From NCBI GenBank assembly GCA_963668365.1, contig OY764266.1, forward strand, positions 186,001 through 250,000: 64,000 bases of DNA, in the 5' to 3' direction. Made by a program: the position numbers and the translations under genes. Positions 16,934 through 24,062 of this stretch are shown here, piece after piece (the stretch's first letter is position 1; each line of letters starts with the position of its first letter). A model generated the notes under the pieces. That model saw only the letters and a list, made by a program, of their open reading frames with translations. It ran no database searches and had not been told where the DNA came from. The stretch comes from VXNE01 sp963668365. GTDB taxonomy: Bacteria > Pseudomonadota > Gammaproteobacteria > Pseudomonadales > Azotimanducaceae.

Positions 16934-18310
16934 GTGGCAGAGTCCGACGTTTCCAGACATGGCATGTGGTCGAGCCGTGCGCTGTTCGTCCTGGCGGCCG
17001 TCGGTTCGGCCGTCGGGCTGGGCAACATCTGGCGGTTCCCGTACATCACCGGCGAGAACGGAGGCGGCGCGTTCGTCGTCGTGTACCTTGCCTGCATCGC
17101 CGCGGTGGGCATCCCCGTCATGATGGCGGAGGTCTTGCTGGGACGTCAGGGCCGCCAGAGTCCGATCAACACGATGCGGTCGCTGGCGCGGCGAAGCGAA
17201 GCCGGCCGGGGCTGGTCGCTGATCGGCTGGATGGGCGCCCTGGGCGGATTCCTCATCCTGTCGTACTACTCCGTGGTGGCGGGCTGGGCTCTCTACTACG
17301 TCTGCCTGATGGCCGGCGGGACGTTCGTGGGGGCCGACGGCGCGGCCGCCGGCGCAGCGTTCGACGCCTTTCTCGCGAACCCGGGGCTCCTGGTCGGTTT
17401 CCACACGCTGTTCATGGCGATCACCATCTTCATCGTGGGCGCGGGCGTCGTCGCCGGCCTGGAGCGCGCCATCCGCTGGTTCATGCCGCTCCTGTTCGTG
17501 CTGCTCGGCGTGCTGCTCGTGTACGGCGCCACCTCGGGCGGCTTCGGCGCCGGGTTCGACTTCATGTTCAGTTGGAACTGGGAAAAGTTGACCGCCGAGG
17601 GCGTGCTGGAAGCGCTCGGCCACGCGTTCTTCACCCTGAGCGTGGGCATGGGCGCCATCATGGCGTACGGCTCGTACATGCCGAGCAACGCCTCCATCCC
17701 TTCGGCGGTCCTGATGATCGGGGTGCTCGACACGGTGGTCGCCATCGCCGCAGGCCTCGCCATCTTCGCCATCGTCTTCGCGAACGGCCTCGAGCCCGGC
17801 GAGGGTCCGGGGTTGCTGTTCGTGACCGTTCCGATCGCCTTCGGCAACATGGCGCTGGGCGTGCTGTTCGGCACCCTGTTCTTCGTCCTGGTCACGTTCG
17901 CGGCCCTCACTTCGGCGATCTCCATCGTCGAACCCGCCATGGCCTTCGCCGTCGAGCGGTTCAACGCCAAGCGCTGGCGCGTCGCCTTCCTGCTGGGCAT
18001 CGTGTGCTGGATACTGGGCCTCGGCACGGTCTTTTCCTTCAACGCCTGGGCCGATGTCCATATCGTCGGCAACATGACCTTCTTCGACTTCTTCGACTTC
18101 GTGACGCAGAAGGTCATGCTGCCTCTGGGCGGCCTCCTGATCGCGGTCTTCGCCGCCTGGGTGCTGCCGAAGAAGATCGTGCAGGCCCAGCTCAAACTGC
18201 CCGGAGGCAGGCCGGTGGAAGTCCTTTGGGAGGCGCTGATCAAGGTCGTCGCGCCCCTCGGAGTGCTCGCCGTGTTCGGGTATACGCTCTATCACTTCTT
18301 CTTCGGCTAG
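16934..18310 (+). CDS. Sodium-dependent transporter, SNF/NSS family
   Basis: About 458 aa from GTG 16934, which is preceded by GGGGATGGGG. It has the family hallmark VGSAVGLGNIWRFPYITGEN in the first helix region and about 11-12 hydrophobic segments to the end (VLAVFGYTLYHFFFG). Bacterial members couple Na+ to uptake of amino acids or related solutes; the substrate is not visible. Its TAG stop is the first three bases of the palindromic element that follows. Without that element, TAG would overlap the GTG start of ratA. Confidence 0.9.
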   Translation: MAESDVSRHGMWSSRALFVLAAVGSAVGLGNIWRFPYITGENGGGAFVVVYLACIAAVGIPVMMAEVLLGRQGRQSPINTMRSLARRSEAGRGWSLIGWMGALGGFLILSYYSVVAGWALYYVCLMAGGTFVGADGAAAGAAFDAFLANPGLLVGFHTLFMAITIFIVGAGVVAGLERAIRWFMPLLFVLLGVLLVYGATSGGFGAGFDFMFSWNWEKLTAEGVLEALGHAFFTLSVGMGAIMAYGSYMPSNASIPSAVLMIGVLDTVVAIAAGLAIFAIVFANGLEPGEGPGLLFVTVPIAFGNMALGVLFGTLFFVLVTFAALTSAISIVEPAMAFAVERFNAKRWRVAFLLGIVCWILGLGTVFSFNAWADVHIVGNMTFFDFFDFVTQKVMLPLGGLLIAVFAAWVLPKKIVQAQLKLPGGRPVEVLWEALIKVVAPLGVLAVFGYTLYHFFFG

Positions 18311-18575
18311 TGTCGTGTCACACGCGTTCTGGCGCTTCAGAGTTCGCCATGCGCGTCAATGCAAGGCGTGGTCCGCAGGGAATATCTGGCATATTCGCAA
18401 GGGCCACAACGCGGCAGTGGCGTGCATGGCGATCTCCCGAAGGGCGCGTCCCACGGGGCCTGTGGCGGTGTTGCGCCCCTTGGAAATGGAGCCGACCATT
18501 CCCTGCGGGGACGCGCCTTGCCACAGACCCCGTGGGACGCGCTGAAGCGACATAACGCGTGTGACACGACACTAG
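18307..18575. mobile_element. Palindromic MITE-like element, about 267 bp, flanked by CTAG
   Basis: TAGTGTCGTGTCACACGCG starts at 18308 and its exact inverse ends at 18574; the perfect terminal inverted repeat is 21-22 bp and each end lies in CTAG. Inside are nested pairs: 18373-18383 with 18498-18508 (11 bp, perfect) and 18444-18466 with 18520-18542 (22 of 23). No transposase or convincing gene is inside. CTAG ends with TA duplication are typical of IS630/Tc1-type insertions and the MITEs they mobilise. It separates the symporter stop codon from the ratA start codon. Confidence 0.8.
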
Positions 18576-19009
18576 TGCATATCGAGCGCAGCGCGCTGCT
18601 GCCGTATCCGGCCTCCGAGGTCTACGCCCTCGTGAACGACATCGAGAGCTATCCGCGGTACCTGAAGTGGTGCAAGGCCGCCGAGACCCTGGAGTCCGGT
18701 GACCATCTCGTGGTCGCGGAGCTGACGCTGGCCGGCCGCGGCCTCAAGGAAACGCTCGTGACGCGGAACACCCTGGTTCCCAACCACAGCATTTCGATGA
18801 CGCTGGCACATGGGCCGTTCAGGCACCTTTCCGGCATGTGGACATTCACCGCGCTCGGCCCCGGATGCCGCGTCAGGCTGGCATTGGAATTCGAACCGAA
18901 ACGCAGTCTCTTCACGGTGTTCGGCACCGCGCATGCGCTGGGCCGGATGGCCGACGAAACGCTCGACGCCTTTGTCCGGCGGGCCCGCGACATGCTGGTC
19001 CCGGCATGA
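18575..19009 (+). CDS. ratA: RatA-family START-domain protein (coenzyme Q-binding/ribosome association)
   Basis: From GTG 18575 the protein is 144 aa and starts VHIERSALLPYPASEVYALV, the normal RatA N-terminus, followed by NDIESYPRYLKWC and later LALEFEPKRSLFTVFG. The family is a START/SRPBCC fold; E. coli RatA was reported to block 70S assembly, while eukaryotic relatives bind coenzyme Q. The first base of the GTG is also the last base of the CTAG flank of the palindromic element, and no Shine-Dalgarno is visible within it. The frame stays open into the element, so longer products are possible but probably not native. Confidence 0.85.
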   Translation: MHIERSALLPYPASEVYALVNDIESYPRYLKWCKAAETLESGDHLVVAELTLAGRGLKETLVTRNTLVPNHSISMTLAHGPFRHLSGMWTFTALGPGCRVRLALEFEPKRSLFTVFGTAHALGRMADETLDAFVRRARDMLVPA

Positions 19010-19305
19010 CCATTCGCGTCGAAGTGGTCTACGCGCTTCCCCGGATCTGCTACGCCGCCGAAGTCGAACTCGAGGCGGGAGCGACGGTCGCGGACGCGGT
19101 GCGCGCCGCCATGGCGCTGGAACCGTTCAAATCACTCCGGGTCGAGCCGCCGCCGGATGCCGACAAGGTGGGCATTTTCGGTCGCGCGGTGGCGCCCGAC
19201 GCGACGCTCTCCGATGGCGATCGCGTGGAGTTCTATCGCGACCTGACGCAAGACCCGAGAGAACTGCGGCGGACGCGAGCCGCCGAACCCCATGATTTTG
19301 CCTGA
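19006..19305 (+). CDS. rnfH: RnfH/RatB-family ubiquitin-fold protein
   Basis: 99 aa, beginning at an ATG that overlaps the ratA stop (ATGA). MTIRVEVVYALPRICYAAEV, then ATVADAVRAA and GIFGRAVAPDATLSDGDRVE followed by FYRDL match the RnfH (UPF0125) family, a beta-grasp fold. Its cellular role is unsettled; it is usually next to ratA, as here, and in some genomes next to rnf genes. An rnf cluster occurs in this window but 40 kb away. Confidence 0.88.
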   Translation: MTIRVEVVYALPRICYAAEVELEAGATVADAVRAAMALEPFKSLRVEPPPDADKVGIFGRAVAPDATLSDGDRVEFYRDLTQDPRELRRTRAAEPHDFA

Positions 19306-19309
19306 GCAA

Positions 19310-19799
19310 GGACCAGCCGGAACACAGCGAGGGTGTAATCCGGGGCGCTACGTTCTTGGACAGAATTCAAGACAGTGTGGAGAGATTTCCAATGCGGCAG
19401 CGTATTCGAACGGACATTATGGGGATTCGGTACTACGCGGGCCTGTCGAAGCGGGTTGCTCACGTATGGGTCCAGACTGTTTCCGAGCACATTCTCGTTG
19501 TCGCGGACCCACGGCACAATAACGCTCGTGGCAAAGCTACGGGGGTCCCATTGAGCAACTGCGTTCTCGCCACGTTGCAAGCACAGCGCGTCGAGATTCG
19601 GATCCGTCAATTTCCCCAGCAACCGCGTTGGCAGGCTGTAGGTGAAAGCCACCATCTCGGAGAGCAACAACTGACGAATCTTGCCTCGGATGCCCTTTTC
19701 GACTTGGCAGGTTGTATCAGACGCTTCCCGACCCTCGACAACCTCATTCCAGAGCTGGGCGAGTATCGAGGCTGCCCTTTCCCGGTCAGGTGTAGGCAC
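19310..19799 (-). pseudogene. Type II restriction endonuclease, N-terminal fragment (SacI-like pattern)
   Basis: From GTG 19799 about 163 residues look native (MPTPDRERAASILAQLWNEV ... ALCLQRGENAVAQWDPRSF, VIVPWVRDNENVLG, DPYVSNPLR), then the frame runs into the antisense of rnfH and ends at 19233. The DPRSF...VIVP...LG.S.DPYVSNPLR pattern resembles the SacI restriction endonuclease family from memory, whose proteins are roughly twice this length; I cannot confirm it. The GTG overlaps the stop of a DNA adenine methylase remnant, a usual layout for restriction-modification pairs. The C-terminal half is missing. Confidence 0.55.
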
Positions 19800-20008
19800 G
19801 GTCGATGTGAACGGTCGGGCGAAAATTCATCCAGAGCGACTCCGTCCGTTTTTCTTTCGACGAATTGCACAGCTTCTCCGGCGCATCTACGCGATTCCAG
19901 TCGGCGAACAACTCCTCGTAGAGAACAGATCGGTATCCGGATAGCACAGCCCGCCCTTCAAATCCGATGCAGCACGCGGGCCAGATCGCGATGGTCGTTG
20001 TCGGTCAT
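19786..20008 (-). pseudogene. DNA adenine methylase (D12 class), frameshifted C-terminal remnant
   Basis: Read from ATG 20008 the frame gives MTDNDHRDLARVLHRI and then a stop. After one extra T the next frame continues EGRAVLSGYRSVLYEELFAD, WNRVDAPEKLCNSSKEKRTE and SLWMNFRP to a stop at 19786. This is the standard C-terminus of Dam-like D12 methylases (HxxLxxxLxxxxGxxxLSGY...LY..LF..W). The catalytic DPPY and SAM-binding parts are absent, so it is a dead remnant. Its stop overlaps the start of the restriction endonuclease fragment. Confidence 0.7.
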
Positions 20009-20059
20009 CTAACAGCGGATGGAAGAGCACCGGCCCAAGTTTGCGACGCCATCAGCCGC

Positions 20060-20419
20060 CTATGGACGCTGGCTGGCAGGGTTTTTCGCGGCGGACGACG
20101 GCGCCATGTCGCCGGTGATGTAGACTAGGACGTCGCTCTCGAAGAACAGGGACACCAGCATGCGCGAGCTGTAGGTGTTCGGCACATCGATGGTGTACAC
20201 GTAGTCCCACCGGTCATCGTCGAAGGTGTTGCGCAGGACCGGCTCGCCCATGATGTAGGCCACCTGTTCACGCGTGATCCCGGGCTTCAGTTGGTCCACC
20301 ATCTCCTGGGTGATGATGTTGCCCTGCTGTATGGCCACGCGGTGAACGCCGCAGCCGGTGGAGAGAAGTGCCGCCAGCAACGCCAAAACGCCGGCGCACC
20401 GCAAGACGTTCGAGAACAT
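20060..20419 (-). CDS. bamE: Outer membrane assembly lipoprotein BamE
   Basis: 119 aa with a lipoprotein signal (ALLAALLSTGC) and the SmpA/OmlA core: GNIITQEMVDQLKPGITREQ, YIMGEPVLRNTFDDDRWDYVY. BamE is a small accessory lipoprotein of the BAM complex that stabilises BamA-BamD contacts in the outer membrane. It is the usual neighbour of the ratA-rnfH and recN genes; here the restriction-modification remnant lies between it and rnfH. Confidence 0.92.
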   Translation of the reverse strand: MFSNVLRCAGVLALLAALLSTGCGVHRVAIQQGNIITQEMVDQLKPGITREQVAYIMGEPVLRNTFDDDRWDYVYTIDVPNTYSSRMLVSLFFESDVLVYITGDMAPSSAAKNPASQRP

Positions 20420-20456
20420 GCGCGGATACTAGCAGACCGCCCCGGAGGATGTGGGC

Positions 20457-22109
20457 TCAGGCGACATGCGCCCCGGCAAGGAGCGTCTCGGCGTACTCCC
20501 GGGTCTCGCTCGTGACCCGTCGCCCGGCCAGCATGCGCGCGACCTCATCGACCCGTCTGCCGTCGTCGAGGGTTTCGATGACCGTCTCGTCGGTCGCGGT
20601 CTTTGTGACCCTGAAATGCGTATCCCCGAGCGCCGCCACCTGGGGCGCGTGGGTCACGCAGATGACCTGCGTATGTTCCGCCAGGCGCCGCAGCATGCGC
20701 CCCAGCACGTCCGCGGTCGTGCCGCCGATGCCAACGTCGGCCTCGTCGAGCAGGAGGCACGGCAGCTTCGAACGCGCGGCCGCGACCACACAGATAGCAA
20801 GACTGATTCGCGCCAGTTCGCCGCCGGATGCGATGGCCTTGAGCAACCCCGCCGGGTACCTGGGACTGGCGCCAAACAGGAAGTCGACGGTCTCGAGCCC
20901 TCGCTCGTTCTCGGCGGGCGTGAACTCGACTGACAGGGACGCCTGGCCGAACCCGAGTTCCGCCAGTGCCGCAGTCACGGATTTCTCGAACTTCCGTGCG
21001 GCGCCGGCACGCGCTTCGGATAGCTTCGCCGCAGCCTCACGGTACTTCTGCTCGCTGGCTTCGCAGGTTTCTCTCCATTTCCGAACCCGCGATTCATCGA
21101 CTTCGAGGGATTCGAGCTCCGCCGCGACCTCCTTCGTGTGGATGGCGAGTGACATCGCGCTGACGCGATGCTTGCGCGACGCATCGTGTATCGCATCGAG
21201 CCGCTCTTCGACCTCCTTCAGCGCTTGTGGATCAACGGGCACCGCTTCGAAATACGCACGGAGCGCAGACAGGCCTTCCTCGGCCTCGATGCGCCCCGCT
21301 TCCATGTGCTGGCGAGCCGCGGCCAACGCCGGATGCTCGTCATCGATGTCCTCGAGGTCGGCCTGGATGCGCGAAAGCTGGGACAGCAACTGTTCGTCGA
21401 GCGTTTCCGCGTGGGTTCCGACGACGAACTGGATATCCGTCGCCGACGACAGGCGCTTGTGCCGCTGCGTCAGCGCCTCCACCTCCCCTTCCTCGAGCGC
21501 CAGCGCCCCGAGTTCGCCCAACTGGTATCGCAGCAGGTCCATGCGTTCGCGCGTCGACCGCGTCCGCCGCTCAAGTTCGTGAAGATCCGACCGCTGCGCC
21601 TGCCAGTCGCCATGGCAGGCGCGCACGGCGTCCGTGACCTCGGTCGGGACACCGAAGTCGTCGAGCAGATCGAGTTGCGTGGCGCGCTCCAGCAGCGAAC
21701 GGTGCTGGTTCTGCGCGTGCGCGTCCACCAGCGGAGCGCAGAGCGCCTGCAAGGCGGAGACATTGACCGGAGTGCCATTGATAAACGCGCGCGAGCGGCC
21801 GGCAGACGCGGCAACGCGCCGGACAAGGCAGCGGTTCGGTTCCACATCGTCTTCCAGAGCGCGTTCGGCAATGTACCGGCGGGCCTCGTCGCGGCCGTCC
21901 AGGTGGAACTCGGCCGTCACCTCGGCGGTCGAGGCGCCGGGACGAACCGTCGTCCGGTCCGCGCGAGCGCCAAGCACGAGGTCGAGGGCCTGCAGCAGTA
22001 TCGACTTGCCGGCGCCGGATTCGCCGGTGATGACCGTGAGCCCCGGTCCAAACTCGATATCGAGGCTCTCGACCAGGGCGAAGTTCCTGACCGTGAGTTG
22101 CCTGAGCAT
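20457..22109 (-). CDS. recN: DNA repair protein RecN
   Basis: 550 aa from ATG 22109 (MLRQLTVRNFALVESLDIEF), the normal RecN start. Walker A is GESGAGKS, the centre is long coiled coil, and the C-terminal ATPase half has the signature block FLFGASPRYPAGLLKAIASGGEL followed by Walker B (CLLLDEADVGIGG). RecN is an SMC-like protein for double-strand break repair. Adjacent, divergent hrcA; bamE lies downstream on the same strand. Confidence 0.95.
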   Translation of the reverse strand: MLRQLTVRNFALVESLDIEFGPGLTVITGESGAGKSILLQALDLVLGARADRTTVRPGASTAEVTAEFHLDGRDEARRYIAERALEDDVEPNRCLVRRVAASAGRSRAFINGTPVNVSALQALCAPLVDAHAQNQHRSLLERATQLDLLDDFGVPTEVTDAVRACHGDWQAQRSDLHELERRTRSTRERMDLLRYQLGELGALALEEGEVEALTQRHKRLSSATDIQFVVGTHAETLDEQLLSQLSRIQADLEDIDDEHPALAAARQHMEAGRIEAEEGLSALRAYFEAVPVDPQALKEVEERLDAIHDASRKHRVSAMSLAIHTKEVAAELESLEVDESRVRKWRETCEASEQKYREAAAKLSEARAGAARKFEKSVTAALAELGFGQASLSVEFTPAENERGLETVDFLFGASPRYPAGLLKAIASGGELARISLAICVVAAARSKLPCLLLDEADVGIGGTTADVLGRMLRRLAEHTQVICVTHAPQVAALGDTHFRVTKTATDETVIETLDDGRRVDEVARMLAGRRVTSETREYAETLLAGAHVA

Positions 22110-22221
22110 TGTGCTAGAGTAGCCGACGGGGCTAGTGCCACAAAGTGGCGAAGAGGACACGATCATTCACGGTGGCCCGCAGTCCCGACGCGGCAGGTAT
22201 CTTGCAGGGGGCAGCGGCGCG

Positions 22222-23262
22222 GTGATCAGTCCGGAAGATCGATTCGCGGATCGCACGAAGCGTCTGTTCAAGCTCCTGGTCGAGCATTATCTGAACGACG
22301 GCGCCCCGGTCGCATCGAGGCGGCTCGCCTCCCATGTGGATGTGAGTTCGGCCACGGTGCGCAGCATCATGGCGGATCTCGAAGCGCGCGGACTCATCAG
22401 TTCTCCGCACACCTCCGCCGGAAGAGTGCCCACCGACCGCGGGTTGCGCCTCTTCGTCGACAGCATGATTTCGGTGCAGCCGCTGGATACGCGAAGCCTG
22501 CAGCAACTCCGCGCAGAACTGAATCCGGACCTTTCCACGGACGAACTCGTCTCTACCGCGTCCGAGATGCTCTCCGAGATCACCCGGATGGCGGGACTGG
22601 TCACGATGCCGAAGGCGGAGCAGGTCGCCCTGCGGCAGGTCGAGTTCCTGCGCCTGTCGGGCAACCGCGTGCTGGCGATCCTGGTCGTTGACGAACGCGA
22701 AGTGCAGAACCGCGTCATTCACACCGACCGGGAATACGACGAGACCGAATTGCACCAGGCCGCCGAGTACATCAACCGGCGCTATCACGGCAAGACGTTG
22801 TCGGAAGTTCGCAGCGGCCTCGTGGAAGGCATGCGCGCGGACAGGGACCGCCTGGACCGGCTCATGCAGACCGCCATCGATGTGGCGTCAAAGACGTTCG
22901 CCGAGGATCAGCGACCGTCGAGGCCCTACGTGGTCAGCGGCGAATCCAACCTCGTCGACGCGCTGACGAATACGAAAGCGGTCCGCGACCTGTTCGACGC
23001 GTTCGCGCAGAAGAGCGCGATCGTGCATCTCCTGGACCGGTGCCTCAATACGGAGGGCATCCAGCTCTTCATCGGCGCCGAGTCCGGTGATCGGATGTTC
23101 GAAGAGTGCAGCCTGATTACGGCGCCCTACGAGGTCAACGGCAGGGTCGCCGGCGTGATCGGCGTGATCGGCCCGACCCGGATGGCGTACCAGAAGGTCA
23201 TCCCGATCGTGGATGTGACCGCCCGCATGCTCGGCTCGGCGATGACCGCCGGCCGCGCTTGA
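22222..23262 (+). CDS. hrcA: Heat-inducible transcription repressor HrcA
   Basis: About 346 aa from GTG 22222, about 12 bases after AGGGGGC. The N-terminal winged helix is FKLLVEHYLNDGAPVASRRL, then SSATVRSIMADLEARGLISS and PHTSAGRVPTDRGLRLFVD, all diagnostic. HrcA represses chaperone operons by binding CIRCE. I found no CIRCE palindrome near hrcA, grpE or dnaK, and instead see a sigma-32 promoter inside the end of this gene, so HrcA may act elsewhere, for example on groES-groEL. Confidence 0.93.
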   Translation: MISPEDRFADRTKRLFKLLVEHYLNDGAPVASRRLASHVDVSSATVRSIMADLEARGLISSPHTSAGRVPTDRGLRLFVDSMISVQPLDTRSLQQLRAELNPDLSTDELVSTASEMLSEITRMAGLVTMPKAEQVALRQVEFLRLSGNRVLAILVVDEREVQNRVIHTDREYDETELHQAAEYINRRYHGKTLSEVRSGLVEGMRADRDRLDRLMQTAIDVASKTFAEDQRPSRPYVVSGESNLVDALTNTKAVRDLFDAFAQKSAIVHLLDRCLNTEGIQLFIGAESGDRMFEECSLITAPYEVNGRVAGVIGVIGPTRMAYQKVIPIVDVTARMLGSAMTAGRA

Positions 23263-23285
23263 ATTCCGCCGCGTCCGCCCATATA
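23258..23285 (+). promoter_or_regulatory. Sigma-32 type heat-shock promoter for grpE
   Basis: CTTGAAT at 23258-23264, a 13-bp spacer and CCCATATA at 23278-23285 fit the RpoH consensus (CTTGAAA, 13-14 bp, CCCCATnTA). The -35 overlaps the hrcA stop codon, and the grpE ATG lies about 31 nt after the -10. Confidence 0.65.
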
Positions 23286-23316
23286 AGCCACGCCTGATCC
23301 ATTGCGAGGCATTCCC

Positions 23317-23982
23317 ATGCCGAAACAGGAAGCAGGTGATCGCGCGAACCCGGCGGAGGGTGGGGCAGCCGCCGGGGAGACCGCTTCGAAGGCTGCTGCG
23401 GCGGACCAGCGGGAACAGTCCGCCGCCGAGGAGGCCGAGGTCGCCCAAGCGGCGGATGAAGAACCTGGGAATGGCGTCGACCCGGGCGGCGGCGACGCCG
23501 ACGAGGAAAGTCTCGAAGCGATGCGAGAGACCCTGGCGGCGCTCGAGCGGGAACTCGCCGCGGCCAGGGACCAGGTCCTGCGCGCGCGCGCCGAAGAAGA
23601 CAACACCCGCCGGCGCGCCGCCCGGGACGCGGAGAACGCGCGGAAATTCGCGCTGGAGAAATTCGCCGGAGAACTCCTTCCGGTCATCGACAATTTCGAA
23701 CGCGCCCTCGAAGCTGCCGCCGAGGATTCGGCGGTCCGCGAGGGCCTCGATCTCTCCATGAAGCTCCTCTTCGGAGTACTCGAAAAATCCGGCATCAAGG
23801 TGGTGGATCCCGTCGGCGAACCGTTCGATCCGACGTACCACGAAGCGATCGCGACCGTCGACAACCCGGACGCGGAGCCGGGCTCGGTGACGGAAGTCGT
23901 GCAGAAGGGCTACGTGCTGAACGACCGCCTGTTGCGCGCCGCCATGGTGCTGGTTGCGAAACGCGACGCGAAGAAGGGTTGA
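23317..23982 (+). CDS. grpE: Nucleotide exchange factor GrpE
   Basis: 221 aa from ATG 23317 (MPKQEAGDRANPAEG), with GCGAGG as ribosome-binding site. A low-complexity acidic/alanine N-terminus of about 70 residues precedes the long helix (AALERELAAARDQVLRARAE, NTRRRAARDAENARKFALEK) and the C-terminal beta domain (PVGEPFDPTYHEAIA...VVQKGYVLNDRLLRAAMV). It releases ADP from DnaK. It sits between hrcA and dnaK. Confidence 0.94.
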   Translation: MPKQEAGDRANPAEGGAAAGETASKAAAADQREQSAAEEAEVAQAADEEPGNGVDPGGGDADEESLEAMRETLAALERELAAARDQVLRARAEEDNTRRRAARDAENARKFALEKFAGELLPVIDNFERALEAAAEDSAVREGLDLSMKLLFGVLEKSGIKVVDPVGEPFDPTYHEAIATVDNPDAEPGSVTEVVQKGYVLNDRLLRAAMVLVAKRDAKKG

Positions 23983-24006
23983 AACGGCCCGTTAAGGGCC
24001 AATATT
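23979..24006 (+). promoter_or_regulatory. Possible weaker sigma-32 promoter for dnaK
   Basis: TTGAAA at 23979-23984, 14 bp, then CCAATATT at 23999-24006 partly matches the RpoH consensus. A 5-bp hairpin (GGCCC/GGGCC, 23986-24000) lies in the spacer. The match at the -10 is poor, so this is tentative. Confidence 0.3.
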
Positions 24007-24062
24007 GAATAGTCACGGCAAGTGACGCAGCGCCTCGTCCGGCGCAGAAGAGAGGATTTGGC

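Noticed and set aside
16924..18555. A 543-aa plus-strand frame overlapping the symporter
   Set aside because: Arg-rich out-of-frame shadow; the symporter frame has clear membrane helices and family motifs.
23986..24000. Hairpin between grpE and dnaK as a terminator
   Set aside because: Only 5 bp and no T-run; the two genes are expected to be co-transcribed.
22110..24062. CIRCE operator for HrcA
   Set aside because: I looked for the TTAGCACTC / GAGTGCTAA palindrome upstream of hrcA, grpE and dnaK and found nothing close.
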